DNA from: Oscillospiraceae bacterium
GTDB taxonomy: Bacteria > Bacillota > Clostridia > Oscillospirales > Ruminococcaceae
Direction: 5' to 3'
Assembly (NCBI GenBank): GCA_022511485.1
Contig: JAFLUJ010000331.1
Coordinates: 1 to 6,412 of the forward strand
DNA: 6,412 nucleotides
The translations under genes and the position numbers were made by a program. The notes beneath the pieces were generated by a model, which had not been told where the DNA came from, did no database searches, and was given only the letters and a program-made list of their open reading frames with translations. Positions 5,790 through 6,412 of the stretch are shown one piece after another; position 1 is the stretch's first letter, and the number at the start of each line of letters is the position of its first letter.

Positions 5790-6412
5790 ATGGCGTTATT
5801 TGCAATAGCTGACCTGCATTTGTCGCTTTCGGTAGACAAGCCGATGAATATTTTTTCCGGATGGGATAACCATGTGGAAAAGCTTACTAAAAACTGGGAA
5901 AAAACAGTTTCGGAAGAGGACGTTGTGGTGATACCGGGGGATATTTCATGGGGAATAGATCTGAAAGAAGCGCGTGCTGATTTTGAGTACATCAATAATC
6001 TCAGCGGCAGGAAGATCATATCAAAGGGAAATCATGATTACTGGTGGCAGACAATGGCGAAGCTGAATAATTTTCTCGGTGAAAACGGCTTTGATTCCAT
6101 AAGCTTTCTGCACAATAACCACTTTGCATATGAAAATTACGGAATATGCGGTACAAGAGGATGGATAAATGATACAGAAGCTCCTGCCGACGCCAAGGTT
6201 CTGGCGAGGGAGGCTCAGCGTCTGGAAATGTCCATCTCTTCCGCTGTGAAGGCGGGTCTTGAACCGATCGTGTTCCTGCATTATCCTCCCGTTTATGGAA
6301 ACGACTGTAATTATGATATTCTTGAAGTCATGTATAAATACAATATCAAGGAGTGTTATTACGGTCATCTCCATGGAAAAGCGCATAAAAATGCGGTCTG
6401 CGGTGAACGTGA
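5790..6412 (+). CDS. Calcineurin-like metallophosphoesterase, cut by window end
   Basis: An open frame from the ATG at 5790 runs off the window after about 207 residues, with no stop seen. The order of metal-binding motifs is complete: ADLHLS (Asp8, His10), GDISWG, GNHDYWW, LHYPP and GHLHGKAH, which identifies a two-metal phosphoesterase of the calcineurin superfamily. The ISWG and HDYWW forms resemble the COG1768 predicted phosphohydrolases common in Clostridia; the substrate is unknown. Only some tens of residues should be missing if it has the usual length. It begins 11 bases after the thrC stop, with only GGTGA 4 bases from the ATG as a possible ribosome binding site, so translation is likely coupled to thrC. 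Confidence 0.9.
   Translation, partial: MALFAIADLHLSLSVDKPMNIFSGWDNHVEKLTKNWEKTVSEEDVVVIPGDISWGIDLKEARADFEYINNLSGRKIISKGNHDYWWQTMAKLNNFLGENGFDSISFLHNNHFAYENYGICGTRGWINDTEAPADAKVLAREAQRLEMSISSAVKAGLEPIVFLHYPPVYGNDCNYDILEVMYKYNIKECYYGHLHGKAHKNAVCGER

Noticed and set aside
6021..6386. 121-residue frame on the - strand near the window end
   Set aside because: It is antisense to the metallophosphoesterase, whose metal-binding motifs GNHDYWW, HYPP and GHLHG run through this region.

Overview
This window looks like an ordinary chromosomal housekeeping stretch from a Gram-positive Clostridia-type bacterium. A Ruminococcus-like member of the Oscillospiraceae is my best guess, inferred from protein style, strong AGGAGG-type ribosome binding sites, moderate base composition and the gene order rplS-lepB-rbgA-rnhB-yraN. 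All genes lie on the + strand and are tightly packed. I see no mobile element, CRISPR array, tRNA, rRNA or phage gene.

Region 1 (1-1007): the 3' end of a B12-binding-type radical SAM protein gene (TIGR03960-like), followed with a short overlap by its usual partner, the radical SAM-associated DUF2344/TIGR03936 protein. The partner most likely starts at a TTG at 342, not at an upstream ATG. A 10-bp AT-rich inverted repeat straddles its stop codon and may act as a weak terminator.

Region 2 (1008-1283): a 276-base gap holding a good sigma-A-type promoter (TTGCAA, 17 bases, TAAGAT) with a small palindrome over its -35 box. A transcribed leader of about 200 bases follows, rich in pairable segments, just before the ribosomal protein L19 gene. 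It is a strong candidate for an L19 autoregulatory leader RNA.

Region 3 (1284-4254): rplS, then an intrinsic terminator-like hairpin with a T-run, then lepB (signal peptidase I), rbgA/ylqF (50S assembly GTPase), rnhB (RNase HII) and a YraN/UPF0102 nuclease-fold protein. The last four are separated by at most 11 bases or overlap. The set links ribosome assembly, protein export and removal of RNA from DNA, an association widely conserved in Firmicutes.

Region 4 (4285-6412): thrC (threonine synthase) 30 bases after yraN, then a calcineurin-like metallophosphoesterase cut off by the window edge. They appear to ride on the same operon.

I did not find a clearly undescribed system. The most worthwhile points are the structured rplS leader with its promoter palindrome, a small hairpin motif that recurs in the leader and across the rplS stop codon, the terminator inside the operon, and the joining of two normally separate conserved gene clusters at about 1008-1040.
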